In this document: positions 1 through 6,303 of the stretch, in pieces
Position numbering within the stretch: position 1 is the stretch's first letter
Layout of the letters: each line of letters opens with the position of its first letter
Source of the DNA: JAXGTD01 sp040775095
GTDB taxonomy: Bacteria; Pseudomonadota; Gammaproteobacteria; Chromatiales; Chromatiaceae
NCBI GenBank assembly: GCA_040775095.1
Contig: JAXGTD010000146.1
Coordinates: 1 to 9,650 of the forward strand
DNA length: 9,650 bases
Direction: 5' to 3'
Notes under the pieces: generated by a model
What the model saw: only the letters and a program-made list of their open reading frames with translations
The model's database searches: none
Told to the model about the DNA's origin: nothing
Position numbers and translations under genes: made by a program

Positions 1-154
1 CGAGACCAAGCGCCTGGCCGAGGCCCGAAAGGCCCGTATGGACGCGATCATGCAGGCCAAACGCGAGGCCATGGCCCGGCGCAAGCGCGAGGCCCAGGCC
101 GCCGGCGCCACATCCAAGTCGACCCGACCCCAGCCGGAAGAGGCCCAGGCATGA
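1..154 (+). CDS. rnfC: RnfC C-terminal end (partial, 5' end outside window)
   Basis: Only the last 50 codons are visible, read in the frame starting at base 2 and ending at the TGA at 152-154. The peptide is an Ala/Lys/Arg/Glu-rich helical tail (for example KRLAEARKARMDA, then AKREAMARRKREAQA) with no conserved domain. RnfC is the peripheral subunit that carries FMN, NADH-binding and two [4Fe-4S] sites; long, charged, Ala-rich C-terminal tails are typical of the family, but none of the diagnostic domains fall inside the window. The assignment therefore rests on this tail style and on position: the stop overlaps the rnfD start (ATGA, 151-154), as expected for the order rnfABCDGEH. It could in principle be another protein with a charged tail, but the overlap makes rnfC very likely. 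Confidence 0.8.
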   Translation, partial: ETKRLAEARKARMDAIMQAKREAMARRKREAQAAGATSKSTRPQPEEAQA

Positions 155-1224
155 GCAACGCCACCCCGATCGCCGGGCCCTATGCCCACGCCCCGGTCAG
201 CATCCGCCGCAGCATGGGACTGGTCATGCTCGCCCTGGTCCCCGCGACCCTGTTCGGTCTCTACCAGTTCGGCTGGCCGGCCATCGGCCTGTTCTTGGTG
301 ACCCTGGTCGCGGCATTCATCTTCGAGGCCATCGCCCTGTTCGTCGCCGGACGCCCGCCGCGGGCATTCCTCAGCGACGGCTCGGCGCTGCTCACCGGCT
401 GGTTGCTGGCCCTGTCGCTTCCGCCTTTCGCGCCCTGGTGGATCGGCGTGCTTGGCAGTTTCATCGCGATCGTCGTCGCCAAGCAGGTATTCGGCGGGCT
501 GGGCCAGAACCTGTTCAATCCGGCCATGGTCGCCCGGGTCGCCCTGCTGATCTCCTTCCCATTGGAGATGACCCGCTTCGTGGGGCCCCAGCCGCTTGGC
601 TCCAGCGCCACGCCGGACCTCTCGACCGGGCTTGGCATTACGTTTGGGGGGCAGTCGTTCGATGCCTTGAGCGGCGCCTCCGTGCTCGGCCACGTGCGCA
701 CCGAGCTCGGTCGTGGCCATGACCTGACCGGCGTGCTGACCGACGCCTGGCACCCCCTGGAAGCATCCCTCGGCACCGTGGCGGGCAGCATGGGTGAGAC
801 CTCGGCCCTGCTGCTCCTGCTCGGCGGCCTCTACCTGATCGCCACGCGCGTCATCACCTGGCACATCCCCGCCGCCGTGCTCGGTTCCCTGGCCCTGCTG
901 GCCACGCTGATGCACCTGCACGACCCGCTCCACTACCCCGATGCCCTGTACCATCTGGTCAGCGGTGCCGCCCTGCTGGGGGCCTTCTTTATTGCCACGG
1001 ACCCGGTGACATCACCGGTCTCGGTGCCGGGCCAACTGGTCTTCGGCGCCGGATTGGGGGCGCTGATCTATGTGATCCGTACCTGGACCGGCTATCCGGA
1101 GGGGGTCGCTTTCGCTGTCATGCTGATGAACGCGGCCACCCCCGCGATCGATCGCTATCTGCGCCCACGCATCTACGGGCGGCGACGCGATGGCCAGCCC
1201 CTGGACATGGAGAAGAAGGCCTGA
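151..1224 (+). CDS. rnfD: RnfD, membrane subunit of the Rnf ion-translocating oxidoreductase
   Basis: A 357-residue integral membrane protein of the NqrB/RnfD family, with about nine to ten hydrophobic segments across the inner membrane. Family signatures include DGSALLTG (76-83), GQNLFNPAMVARV (118-130), the ATDP segment (282-285) and YPEGVAF plus NAATPAID near the C terminus (315-334). Family members carry an FMN attached by ApbE through a phosphoester bond at a (S/T)GA(T/S) motif; here the matching site is DALSGAS (171-177), so Ser177 rather than Thr is the candidate acceptor. RnfD sits in the electron path between the RnfC/RnfB side and RnfG and contributes to ion translocation. The ATG overlaps the rnfC stop, and a GGAAGAGG ribosome site lies about 9 bases upstream. 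The stop overlaps the rnfG start by one base, so translation is probably coupled. Confidence 0.96.
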   Translation: MSNATPIAGPYAHAPVSIRRSMGLVMLALVPATLFGLYQFGWPAIGLFLVTLVAAFIFEAIALFVAGRPPRAFLSDGSALLTGWLLALSLPPFAPWWIGVLGSFIAIVVAKQVFGGLGQNLFNPAMVARVALLISFPLEMTRFVGPQPLGSSATPDLSTGLGITFGGQSFDALSGASVLGHVRTELGRGHDLTGVLTDAWHPLEASLGTVAGSMGETSALLLLLGGLYLIATRVITWHIPAAVLGSLALLATLMHLHDPLHYPDALYHLVSGAALLGAFFIATDPVTSPVSVPGQLVFGAGLGALIYVIRTWTGYPEGVAFAVMLMNAATPAIDRYLRPRIYGRRRDGQPLDMEKKA

Positions 1225-1862
1225 TGGAGCTCGCGGCGCTGCGCAACAACTTGAACTATCAGGGCCTGTCCCTGGGGATCGTCGGTCTGGTCACCAGCGG
1301 CCTGCTGGCCCTGGCCGCCACCGCGACGAGGCCCGCCATCGAGGCCGCCGAGCGTCGCGATCTGATGGCCTCCCTGACGCAGGTCCTGCCCGGCGGCTTC
1401 GACAATGACCTGCTTGCCGATGCCATCGAGGTCCCAGGGCCCGACGGGCGGGTCAGCGTTTACCGGGCCCGCCACGGGTCAGAGATCGATGCGGTGGTGT
1501 TCCGGGTCACCGGGCAGGGCTATGCCGGCCCGGTGGTCTGCCTGCTCGGGATCGACCCGCGGGGCAAGATCCTCGGGGTTCGGGTACTCAAGCACGCCGA
1601 GACCCCCGGTCTCGGCGACAAAATCGAACCGAGCAAGTCCGATTGGATCAACGGCTTCGCCGGCAGGACCCTCGGGAATCCCGCCCCGCAACGCTGGGCG
1701 GTGAAGAAAGACGGCGGCGACTTCGACCAGTTCAGCGGCGCCACGATCACCCCCAGGGCCGTCGTCGGGGCCATCAAGGGCGGGCTCGAGCTTTTTGCCA
1801 GTCAACGGGCACGGATGCTTGGAGAAGAAATGGGCGAGGCAAGGGCCGATGCAAGCCCCTGA
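1224..1862 (+). CDS. rnfG: RnfG, FMN-binding subunit of the Rnf complex
   Basis: A 212-residue protein with one N-terminal membrane anchor (about residues 13-33) and a periplasmic FMN-binding domain of the NqrC/RnfG type. The covalent-flavin motif is textbook: DFDQFSGATITP at 166-177, with Thr174 as the expected FMN acceptor. The conserved HAETPGLGDKI stretch (124-134) is also present. It receives and passes electrons on the outer face of the membrane next to RnfD. Its ATG shares one base with the rnfD stop (TGATG), and AAGG lies four bases upstream. Length is normal for the family. Unusually for an rnf operon, it is separated from rnfE by 178 bases. Confidence 0.96.
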   Translation: MELAALRNNLNYQGLSLGIVGLVTSGLLALAATATRPAIEAAERRDLMASLTQVLPGGFDNDLLADAIEVPGPDGRVSVYRARHGSEIDAVVFRVTGQGYAGPVVCLLGIDPRGKILGVRVLKHAETPGLGDKIEPSKSDWINGFAGRTLGNPAPQRWAVKKDGGDFDQFSGATITPRAVVGAIKGGLELFASQRARMLGEEMGEARADASP

Positions 1863-2040
1863 GCGTCGCCCGCGCCGGAACATCACCGCTCGAGCCACCA
1901 CGACGCGGCGCATCTGGGCCCTGCATTGCCGGGCCTCGCCCTGTGGGCAGGGGGGCCACCGCCCCCAAACCGCCTGACCGGTTCGGCGCGCCCTGTTCAT
2001 CGCGTCCAGCCGTAGAGAAACCGAACCGAGGAATCACCGA

Positions 2041-2721
2041 ATGCGCCCCGATTATGCGCTCATCGCCCGTAACGGCCTCTGGGACAACAATGTCGTACTG
2101 GCCCAGATGCTGGCCCTGTGCCCGACCCTCGCGGTCACCGGCAGCGCGACCAATGGCCTGGGCATGGGGCTTGCCACCACCGCGGTGCTGACGACCTCGA
2201 ACACGCTCATCGCCTCGCTGCGCCACCTGATCAGTCCACAGGTGCGCATCCCCATCTACATCGTACTGATCGCCACCCTGGTCACGCTGGTAGACATGGC
2301 CCTGAATGCCTGGCTGCACGACCTTTACAAGATTCTGGGGCTGTTCATCGCACTGATCGTGGCCAATTGCGCCATCCTGGGCCGGGCCGAGGCCTTCGCC
2401 GCCAAGAGCTCGGTTGCGGCGGCTGCCGCGGACGGCCTGATGATGGGTCTGGGGTTCACCGCCGCTCTGGTGGTCATCGGGGCGGTGCGCGAGATCATCG
2501 GCAGTGGCACCCTGTTTGCCCAGGCATCCTTGCTGCTGGGCCAGGGCATGGGCTTTCTGGAAACGACCCTGATCCCCGATTATCGCGGCTTCCTACTCGC
2601 GATCCTACCGCCCGGCGGCTTCCTCGCGATGGGATTTATCCTCGCGGGCAAGCGCCTGCTCGACCGACGCCTGGCCGAAGGCCGTGGGAGCAGCAGCGCC
2701 AGCCGTGAGGCCGTGGCATGA
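2041..2721 (+). CDS. rnfE: RnfE, integral membrane subunit of the Rnf complex
   Basis: A 226-residue protein of the RnfA/RnfE/NqrD/NqrE family with about six membrane helices. The N-terminal NGLWDNNVVLAQMLALCP (11-28) and VANCAILGRAEAFA (107-120) are hallmark segments; Cys27 and Cys110 correspond to the conserved cysteines that, together with those of RnfA, hold an iron-sulfur cluster buried in the membrane. A further conserved segment is AVREIIGSGTLF (about 157-169). It helps move electrons across the membrane in step with ion transport. The start ATG has AGGA eight bases upstream. The ATG of rnfH overlaps its stop (ATGA, 2718-2721). The C-terminal tail is Ser/Arg rich and looks non-essential. 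Confidence 0.96.
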   Translation: MRPDYALIARNGLWDNNVVLAQMLALCPTLAVTGSATNGLGMGLATTAVLTTSNTLIASLRHLISPQVRIPIYIVLIATLVTLVDMALNAWLHDLYKILGLFIALIVANCAILGRAEAFAAKSSVAAAAADGLMMGLGFTAALVVIGAVREIIGSGTLFAQASLLLGQGMGFLETTLIPDYRGFLLAILPPGGFLAMGFILAGKRLLDRRLAEGRGSSSASREAVA

Positions 2722-2981
2722 ACATTGGTGTCGCCTACGCGAGCAAGTTCAAGCGGCTTTGGCTCAAGCTCGAGGTCCCGGACGGCAGTACGGTACGCGA
2801 GGCCATCGAGCTCTCCGGACTGCTGGCGCAGTTCCCGGAGATTGACCTGGATACACAGGAGGTCGGCGTCTTCGGCAAGATCGTCGCGCTCGACGGCGTC
2901 CTGAAACACGGGGACCGAGTGGAAATCTACCGGCCCATCACGGCCGACCCGGAGACGGTGGAGCGGCGGGATCTCGACTAG
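2718..2981 (+). CDS. rnfH: RnfH (RatB/UPF0125 family), last gene of the rnf operon
   Basis: An 87-residue cytosolic protein of the RnfH family, which has a ubiquitin-like beta-grasp fold. Recognisable features are the N-terminal VAYASK (5-10), the GSTVREAI segment (23-30), IDLDTQEVGVFGK (42-54) and GDRVEIYRPITADP (65-78), all typical of the family. RnfH is encoded in many rnf operons of diazotrophs, and in Azotobacter an RnfH has been linked to nitrogenase Fe protein maturation; its exact molecular role is unsettled. Start overlaps the rnfE stop (ATGA), with GAGG nine bases upstream. It is the last gene on this strand before the convergent nif accessory operon. Confidence 0.93.
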   Translation: MNIGVAYASKFKRLWLKLEVPDGSTVREAIELSGLLAQFPEIDLDTQEVGVFGKIVALDGVLKHGDRVEIYRPITADPETVERRDLD

Positions 2982-3008
2982 CACGACGCCGATCACCCGG
3001 CGAATCGC

Positions 3009-3052
3009 CCGGATAGCGGTACCCCGCGGGAGGCGGATGGCCCGCTATCCGG
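3009..3052. terminator. Hairpin between convergent rnfH and clpX; possible bidirectional terminator
   Basis: CCGGATAGCGG (3009-3019) and CCGCTATCCGG (3042-3052) form a perfect 11-bp inverted repeat around a 22-base loop. It lies 28 bases past the rnfH stop and about 110 bases past the clpX stop, in the only gap between the two converging operons. A clear T-run is missing on both sides (only CTTT follows on the + strand), so intrinsic termination is not certain. It could instead protect 3' ends or be a dispersed palindromic repeat. Confidence 0.4.
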
Positions 3053-3163
3053 CTTTGCGCCGCCTGCGTCCGTCGCCGGAGTCCACCCCGGTGTGTCCAC
3101 CCGGGATGGATTGGAGCGATCCCTTCCGCGGATGGCGCCGCTCGTCTCCAGAGCCGGCCGTCT

Positions 3164-4489
3164 TCAGCTCGCGTGGGCGCGCCCCGCCCGCGCGGGATCC
3201 GCCTCCTCCTCGGCGCGCGCATCTGCTGCCGCGGTTGCATCGCCATAGACCAACTCGGGCTCGGCCCCGGATTCCACCGCCGCCTGTTCCACGCGCACAC
3301 CCGTGACCTCACCGACCACGGATGGCAGCTCAAACATGGTCCGCTGCAGCAGGCCCTCGAGCACGCTGCGCAGCCCTCGCGCGCCCGTGCCCCTTGCGAT
3401 GGCCTTGCGAGCGATGGCGCTTAGCGCGCCCGGGGTCAGCTCCAGGCTGACCCCTTCGAAGGCAAACAGCTGCTGGTACTGTCGCACCAGGGCGTTGCGT
3501 GGCTCGGTGAGGATGCGTACCAGGGCGACCTCATCCAGCTCGTGCAGAGCGGCGATGACCGGGAACCGACCGATGAGCTCCGGGATCAGCCCGAACTGAC
3601 GCAGGTCGTCGGGGTGGGTCTCGGCGTAGATCTTGCCCCTCTCGAGGGCCGGGACCTTCGCCGGCGGCTCGGCGTGGAAGCCGATGCCGGCGTATCCCGG
3701 CTCGAGCCGACGGGTGAGCACGGACTCCAGCCCGGCGAAGGCCCCACCGGCGATGAACAGGATATTTCGCGTATCGATGCTCTGTCCCTCGCCTGCCTCC
3801 TTGCGGCCTTTCGGCGAGAGCTTGACCCGCGTCCCCTCCACCAGCTTGAGCAGCGCCTGCTGGACCCCCTCGCCGGAGACGTCGCGGGTGCCGTGTGCGC
3901 TCTCTCCCTGACGGGCCAGCTTGTCGACCTCGTCGATGTAGACCATGCCCCACTGGGCCGCCTCGCTGTTGCCTTCCGCGGCATCGAGGAGCCGGGCGAG
4001 GATGCTCTCCACGTCTTCGCCAACGTAGCCGGCCTGGGTCAGGGTGGTCGCATCGGCGATTACAAAGGGCACCCCGACGATGCGTGCCAGGGTGCTGGCG
4101 AGCAGGGTCTTACCGGTACCGGAGGGACCGAGCAGCAGGATATTGGACTTGTCGATCTCGACCCGATCGCCAGCGTCGAGCCGCATCCGTGGGTTGTGGG
4201 TCTCAGCGGCGAGGCGCTTGTAGTGGTTGTAGACGGCCACGGCCAGCGTCTCTTTGGCGGCCTCCTGGCCGATCACGTACTGGTCCAGACTGTCTTTGAG
4301 CTCGCGCGGCTTGGGCGGCGCCTTCAGGGGGAGGTTTAGGACTCGCTTGCGCCCCCAGCTCGACACCACCTGATGGGCGAGGGTAACGCAGGACTCGCAG
4401 ATATGACCATCCATGCCGGCGATCAGCGGGACCTCGGCGGACTGGTCCACCCCGCAAAACGAACAATGGTGCACGTCGGGGTGCGTCAT
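3164..4489 (-). CDS. clpX: Nif-linked ClpX-family AAA+ unfoldase (ClpX2-like)
   Basis: A 441-residue ATPase with the full ClpX layout. The N-terminal zinc domain has Cys9, Cys12, Cys31 and Cys34. Walker A is GPSGTGKT (121-128), pore loop GYVGED (154-159), Walker B MVYIDE (182-187), arginine finger Arg308 (LIGRFP) and sensor 2 GARGLR (369-374). The ClpP-docking tripeptide IGF is at 269-271, so it can probably still drive ClpP proteolysis. The substrate-entry loop reads RKE (229-231) where E. coli ClpX has RKH, and the following segment is shorter. It ends in an acidic Ala/Glu-rich tail. The ATG overlaps the nifM stop (ATGA, 4486-4489), and GAAGGGGG lies just upstream. A longer reading from 4555 runs back into nifM and was not chosen. 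In Azotobacter vinelandii the syntenic ClpX2 controls NifB and NifEN levels; the same role here is inferred. Confidence 0.93.
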   Translation of the reverse strand: MTHPDVHHCSFCGVDQSAEVPLIAGMDGHICESCVTLAHQVVSSWGRKRVLNLPLKAPPKPRELKDSLDQYVIGQEAAKETLAVAVYNHYKRLAAETHNPRMRLDAGDRVEIDKSNILLLGPSGTGKTLLASTLARIVGVPFVIADATTLTQAGYVGEDVESILARLLDAAEGNSEAAQWGMVYIDEVDKLARQGESAHGTRDVSGEGVQQALLKLVEGTRVKLSPKGRKEAGEGQSIDTRNILFIAGGAFAGLESVLTRRLEPGYAGIGFHAEPPAKVPALERGKIYAETHPDDLRQFGLIPELIGRFPVIAALHELDEVALVRILTEPRNALVRQYQQLFAFEGVSLELTPGALSAIARKAIARGTGARGLRSVLEGLLQRTMFELPSVVGEVTGVRVEQAAVESGAEPELVYGDATAAADARAEEEADPARAGRAHAS

Positions 4490-5376
4490 GCGGCAACCCC
4501 CTTCGGGTCCGCCGGCTTCACGCCGGCCTGGTCCCTTCGCAGCCCGGCGATCCATGCCTTTTGACAGTTTCGCTGCTGGCGCTCGGTCATCAGGTCCATG
4601 ATCTGATCACGAACCTTTGCAAGGGGTGGGCACAGCGCCGGATGGATCTTTTCACACCAGAGCAGGTGAAAGCCCAGCTCCGTACCCACGACCCCACTGA
4701 CCTCACCCTCCGCCAGGTTGAACAGCACGGCATCGAGCTCCGGATACAGCTGCCCCCGACTGACCGTGCCAAGACGCCCGTCCTCCATGGCGCTGGGACA
4801 CTCGGAGTGGCGCCGCGCCAGGGCGCCGAAACGCCCCGTGCGTCCAATCAGGCGCTCGGCCAGTTGCTCGATTCGCGCCCGGGCCTCGGCCCAGCTGTTC
4901 TCGGGAAAGTCCTCGTTCACGGTGATGAGGATCTGGCGAACCGTGCGCCGTTCCGGGCGGGTAAAGCGCTCGCGGTGGAGCTCGTAGAACAGGCGCAGGT
5001 CCAACTCGCCCAGGGTCGGCGCGCGGGCGGCGACCTTGGCCATGACGGCGTCGAACACCAGCTCCCGGCGCAGGGCGCCGCGCAGGCTCGCCTCATCCAG
5101 GCCGTTGTGGGTCAGCTCGTTGTGCATTTCCGCGGGTTCCGCGTAGCGCCCGGAAATCTCCGCGAGCGAGGCATCCAATTGTCCCTCGCCGATGACCACC
5201 CCTTTGGCCTCAGGGCTGTTGATGACCAGTTCCTCCAGATCGAACGTCTTGTCGGCCTGGCGTCTGGCCTGGACCCCCTGCTCGGGGGTCAGTGCCGCCG
5301 TGCTGCTCTGATAGCGCTCCTGGGCCGCTCGCAGGAGGTGGTAGGCGTACTCTGGCGGACGCTCTGGGGAGGTCAT
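4486..5376 (-). CDS. nifM: NifM, parvulin-type peptidyl-prolyl isomerase for nitrogenase Fe protein maturation
   Basis: A 296-residue protein with an N-terminal helical region (about 1-135) and a C-terminal rotamase domain (about 144-245). Domain signs are RRTVRQILITV (143-153), FGALARRHSECPSAMEDG (183-200), GTVSRGQLYPELDAVLF (203-219) and GTELGFHLLWCEKI (231-244), matching the parvulin pattern of a hydrophobic core and a substrate-facing His/Ser loop. NifM is needed to make active, stable NifH, probably by isomerising prolines. There is no signal peptide, so unlike SurA/PrsA rotamases it should act in the cytosol, as expected for NifM. Its ATG overlaps the nifZ stop (ATGA, 5373-5376) and its own stop overlaps the clpX start in the same way. 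Length is close to that of known NifM proteins. Confidence 0.94.
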   Translation of the reverse strand: MTSPERPPEYAYHLLRAAQERYQSSTAALTPEQGVQARRQADKTFDLEELVINSPEAKGVVIGEGQLDASLAEISGRYAEPAEMHNELTHNGLDEASLRGALRRELVFDAVMAKVAARAPTLGELDLRLFYELHRERFTRPERRTVRQILITVNEDFPENSWAEARARIEQLAERLIGRTGRFGALARRHSECPSAMEDGRLGTVSRGQLYPELDAVLFNLAEGEVSGVVGTELGFHLLWCEKIHPALCPPLAKVRDQIMDLMTERQQRNCQKAWIAGLRRDQAGVKPADPKGVAA

Positions 5377-5861
5377 GGCTCAGGGCCCTCGCAGCTGGGG
5401 GCGGAAGCAACCCGCGCCATGACTGGCGCCGGCTCCAGTGCTTGCTGGGGAATCTGGAGGATGTTGCGCCCTTCGAAATAGACCTGATAGGAATAGGTCC
5501 CCTTGCCCGTCGGCATGACCTTGGTCACTTCACCGATCTCGCCACGCTCCACCAGTACCCGCCCACCGCTGGCGAGACGAACCCGGGCGGCGACGCGCTC
5601 GCGGAACTCGAATCGACTTGGGGCCCAGGGCGCATCCGATGGCTGCAGCTCCTCCTCGCGGCAGCCGACCACGCGGCCGGCCTCCATGAAGTGGACCGTG
5701 TAGATGAGCTGATCCTGCAGGAAGGTGCCCACGTCGCGCACGTAACCGACGCTGCCACGAGGCACCAGCAGGGTGCCGGTATCCTCGCCGGGGAAGGTTC
5801 CGTCGTTGCGGATGTTTCGGATCACCCGCACCGCGTCACCGTACTCGTATTTAGGCAGCAC
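5373..5861 (-). CDS. nifZ: NifZ, nitrogenase MoFe protein P-cluster maturation factor
   Basis: A 162-residue protein made of two small beta-rich NifZ repeats. The first includes YGDAVRVIRNIRNDGTFPG (7-25), GSVGYVRDVGTFLQD (36-50) and VVGCREEELQ (64-73); the second includes GEIGEVTKV (107-115) and YFEGRNILQIP (128-138). NifZ is known to assist formation of the second P-cluster of the MoFe protein. The start is GTG (5859-5861), 11 bases inside the end of nifW, giving MLPKYEYGD, which fits the family's usual N terminus. Only a weak GGGG ribosome site is visible, so translation is probably coupled to nifW. Downstream it overlaps nifM by four bases. Confidence 0.95.
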   Translation of the reverse strand: MLPKYEYGDAVRVIRNIRNDGTFPGEDTGTLLVPRGSVGYVRDVGTFLQDQLIYTVHFMEAGRVVGCREEELQPSDAPWAPSRFEFRERVAARVRLASGGRVLVERGEIGEVTKVMPTGKGTYSYQVYFEGRNILQIPQQALEPAPVMARVASAPSCEGPEP

Positions 5862-6195
5862 CGCCGAGCTGCCCCGTCAGATCGCTGAGAGAGACGCTAA
5901 CGGTTCGCGGCTCCTTCATGTGGAAGACATGGAAGACCTTCTCGGTGCGCGCATCGGAGTGGACAAAGTCCTCGTAAGCCGCGCGTAGCAGGTCCGCATA
6001 GAGGCTGTAGCGCTCTGCCGGGTCGGCGGGCTCCTCGCCCGCCTGGGCCAGATAGTCGTGGAAACGTTGCAGAATGTGCAGGCGGTTGACCTGCACCACA
6101 CTGGCGTCGAAGGGAACCTCGAAGTAGCCGAGAAAGTCCTCGGCGCTGGACAGTTCTTCGAGGTCGAGATCCATGTCGGATTGCGGGTCGGTCAT
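5851..6195 (-). CDS. nifW: NifW, nitrogenase stabilising/protective protein
   Basis: A 114-residue protein of the NifW family. The family core is SAEDFLGYF (17-25), VVQVNRLHILQRFHDYL (33-49), YSLYADLLRAAYEDFV (63-78) and KVFHVF (86-91). NifW binds the MoFe protein and has been linked to its assembly and to protection from oxygen. The chosen ATG at 6195 has AGGAG seven bases upstream; the second Met (residue 8) has no better site. The acidic N-terminal stretch before residue 16 is variable in the family. A 108-base gap separates it from the upstream TPR-like gene, and its TAA overlaps the GTG of nifZ. Confidence 0.95.
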   Translation of the reverse strand: MTDPQSDMDLDLEELSSAEDFLGYFEVPFDASVVQVNRLHILQRFHDYLAQAGEEPADPAERYSLYADLLRAAYEDFVHSDARTEKVFHVFHMKEPRTVSVSLSDLTGQLGGAA

Positions 6196-6227
6196 GGTCG
6201 GCTCCTGGTCGTTGGTTTATCGCTCCG

Positions 6228-6258
6228 CCGGGTGGACGAGCGTGGCGCATCCACCCGG
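6228..6258. repeat. Intergenic palindrome inside the nif operon (REP-like)
   Basis: CCGGGTGGA (6228-6236) and TCCACCCGG (6250-6258) form a perfect 9-bp inverted repeat with a 13-base loop. It occupies the 108-base gap between the TPR-like gene and nifW. There is no T-run after it, so it is more likely an mRNA processing or stability element, or one copy of a dispersed palindromic repeat, than a terminator. A related but non-palindromic sequence (TCCACCCGG followed by TGGAGCGA) occurs at 3096-3119. Confidence 0.55.
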
Positions 6259-6303
6259 AAAACATGGAGCGACGCGGGTTGAGGACGTCTCCTGTAGGGG
6301 CAC

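Noticed and set aside
1795..1977. Small open frame across the rnfG end and the rnfG-rnfE gap
   Set aside because: It starts inside rnfG in another frame, lacks a ribosome site and shows no conserved pattern.
3037..3306. Small Pro/Arg-rich open frame after rnfH
   Set aside because: It overlaps the clpX 3' end on the opposite strand, and its Pro/Arg composition is typical of an out-of-frame reading.
3542..4339. Long open frame on the + strand opposite clpX
   Set aside because: It lies wholly antisense to a clearly identified ClpX, has no family likeness, and is expected from the codon bias of GC-rich DNA.
4490..4555. Longer clpX start at 4555
   Set aside because: The added 22 residues lie before the usual ClpX N terminus and within the nifM coding end; the ATGA overlap start has a good ribosome site.
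4561..5481. 306-codon open frame on the + strand opposite nifM and the end of nifZ
   Set aside because: It shadows well-supported genes on the other strand, has no recognisable domain, and arises from high GC content.
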